Assembly (NCBI GenBank): GCA_964493945.1
Contig: CAZBQG010000276.1
Location: 1-5,230 of the forward strand
DNA from: CAZBQG01 sp964493945
GTDB taxonomy: Bacteria > Pseudomonadota > Alphaproteobacteria > Rhodospirillales > UBA2165
DNA length: 5,230 nucleotides
Direction: 5' to 3'
A model generated the notes under the pieces. The model was not told the DNA's origin. It made no database searches and worked only from the letters and a program-made list of their open reading frames with translations. Below are positions 4,139 to 5,230 of this stretch, piece after piece. The first letter of the stretch is position 1. Every line of letters starts with the position of its first letter. The position numbers and the translations under genes were made by a program.

Positions 4139-5230
4139 AATGGTGATCGGGGTTCGGGCAGGATGGAGGCGTAGGTAAAGTCATCAAACACCATCTGCAT
4201 ATCGGCCTTGCGCCCCTCTTTTTTTTCCCGTTCGGCAATCTTTTCGCGGTGATATTCCCTGACCTCCTTTGGGATGGGAACGTCACCGGTTTCCAGATAG
4301 CGCACCGCGCCTTCCGCGTCCCGCAGGGTGAGAACCTTGCCGTGATTGTATTTCCAGGGTGTGATCATGGTATCGACCCAGCCCGCTTCGACGCCGATAC
4401 ACATGCCAACGGCTATATCCCCATCGCCGGCTTCAAGGCATTTCTCCATCAGCGCCCTCACTTCCAGTTCCAGCATGGCTTCTTCCAGTTGCAACTGGGC
4501 GTTGGGAGGCAGGCGCTGAGAGCCCATGATATTGACCATCTGCCTGGCCAGACGCAACCGATCCGGCCATGCCCTCCTTGGTCGGCGTGGCAAACGCCTC
4601 GTCCCGGCATTTCAGAACCAATCCGGGGAAACCGCCCAGAATGGAAATCGCCGCGTTCCAGGCAATCATGGCATCGGCCTCTTCCTCGCGAGGGGGCCAG
4701 GCGCCTAAAAAAGAATAGGCCCCAGTATAAAACTCCACATCTTCGTAGCCGAAACGCTTGGCATATTCGTAACAAAGCCTTTCGCTGGCCCTGATCATGG
4801 CGATGTCCTGGACCATGTGCATCATCAGGCCATGCTCGATAAACTGATATTTGACACCTTGCTCGGCGGCCAGAAGGGCCTGGGAAACGATAATGAAGCA
4901 ACGGCAGCCGGCAATGTCATAGCCGGTCAGATTGGCTGCCTGCCAGGGATAGATGGGAACGCCACGCTCGGTATAATATCCAGCCAGGCGGGCTTCATAC
5001 TGGCTCAACCTGATTTCCTCGGCCAGGGGCATATCCTTGGAGTGGGCGATTAGTTCCTGCAAAGATTCGGCACTGGCCGCCGTCCATCCAGCAGCGTAGA
5101 CGATTTCCGTCGCCAGCCGGCTGTCCTCGTCGGTTGAATTGAAATCGATAGGGAGGGAGGTGACCTGGATAATCTTTCTAGGCTGTGGGCTCAATTGATC
5201 GCAACCAAACCCGTATAGCGGCGAGTTTGA
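4099..5230 (-). pseudogene. Glutamate (methylaspartate) mutase epsilon-subunit (GlmE)-like protein, frameshifted, 5' end off the window
   Basis: Two minus-strand frames (5230 to 4559 and 4557 to 4099) together encode about 376 residues homologous to GlmE, the roughly 480-residue TIM-barrel subunit of adenosylcobalamin-dependent glutamate mutase. That enzyme interconverts glutamate and 3-methylaspartate with the small B12-binding subunit GlmS. Shared features include MPLAEEIRLSQYEARLAGYY, ALLAAEQGVKY, VQDIAMIRA, LKCRDEAFATPTKEGMA, ALMEKCLEAGDGDIAVG, KYNHGKVLTLRDAEGAVRYLE, VREYHREKIAERE and MQMVFDD. The N-terminal ~118 residues are missing only because the frame is open to the window edge, so a TTG at 5194 is not the likely start. 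One extra base near 4558 splits the gene; dropping it reads KEGMAGSLRLARQMVNIMG. From memory of C. cochlearium GlmE, coenzyme residues Lys326 and Glu330 are kept (codons at 4612 and 4600). Substrate residues Arg149, Glu171, Tyr177 and Tyr181 are Asn, Ser, Glu and His (codons at 5140, 5074, 5056 and 5044). It is therefore probably not a true glutamate mutase. It may be intact if the indel is a sequencing error. Confidence 0.85.
4555..4561 (-). other. Frameshift point in the GlmE-like gene (one extra base)
   Basis: Homology to GlmE runs without a break through PTKEGMAGS in the frame ending at codon 4561-4559. It resumes as LRLARQMVNIMG from the codon beginning at 4557. Removing one G (the complement of 4558 or 4559) joins them in frame. 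In the unshifted frame the sequence continues as unrelated residues for about 40 codons to a stop near 4433. No slippery heptamer with a downstream stem is evident, so programmed frameshifting is unlikely. Confidence 0.8.

Noticed and set aside
4433..4558. Unique 42-residue C-terminus of the first GlmE-like frame (ending EGADGEMP) as a genuine domain
   Set aside because: It resembles nothing and begins exactly where the homologous sequence moves to the neighbouring frame; it is out-of-frame translation.
4545..4575. Programmed ribosomal frameshift in the GlmE-like gene
   Set aside because: There is no slippery heptamer, no obvious stimulating hairpin, and no known case in this family; a simple indel is the simpler explanation.
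5192..5194. TTG start codon for the GlmE-like gene
   Set aside because: The same frame stays open from here to the window edge, and GlmE has about 118 further residues upstream, so the real start lies beyond 5230.

Overview
This window looks like bacterial chromosomal DNA of fairly high G+C (judged by eye), densely packed, with good Shine-Dalgarno sites and protein families typical of Proteobacteria. An alphaproteobacterial source is my best guess but is not proven. Almost every base lies in or next to a gene, and no gap exceeds about 160 bases. I see no RNA gene, insertion sequence, CRISPR array or phage gene.

Layout. Bases 1-1262 are read leftwards. First in reading order is a hotdog-fold acyl-CoA thioesterase (1262 to 798). 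Then comes a stand-alone cyclic-nucleotide-binding-domain protein (654 to 130). Last, 25 bases further on, is the N-terminus of an amidohydrolase (104 to the left edge) that appears broken by a one-base deletion. A 96-base divergent spacer with a perfect inverted repeat separates these from a full-length metal-dependent amidohydrolase on the plus strand (1359-2450). That gene converges, with a 6-base gap, on an EamA/DMT ten-helix transporter (2457-3356, minus). A second divergent spacer with a 16-base perfect palindrome and a small repeat/hairpin leads to a SnoaL/NTF2-like protein (3515-4138, plus). Its 3' end overlaps by 40 bases the end of a minus-strand gene that runs to the right edge (4099-5230).

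The right-hand gene is the most interesting. It is homologous to the epsilon (large) subunit of adenosylcobalamin-dependent glutamate (methylaspartate) mutase, GlmE. As read here it is split by one extra base near 4558. Against Clostridium cochlearium GlmE as I remember it, the coenzyme-contacting Lys326 and Glu330 are kept. The glutamate-contacting residues visible in the window (Arg149, Glu171, Tyr177, Tyr181) are all replaced. This suggests a B12-dependent mutase relative that does not act on glutamate.

Together the genes (CoA thioesterase, two amidohydrolase/decarboxylase-type enzymes, a SnoaL-like protein, a small-molecule exporter and a B12 mutase-like protein) suggest small-molecule or organic-acid metabolism. 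No single pathway can be named from this window. The two frameshifts are both single-base indels in otherwise intact-looking genes, so sequencing or assembly error is as likely as gene decay.
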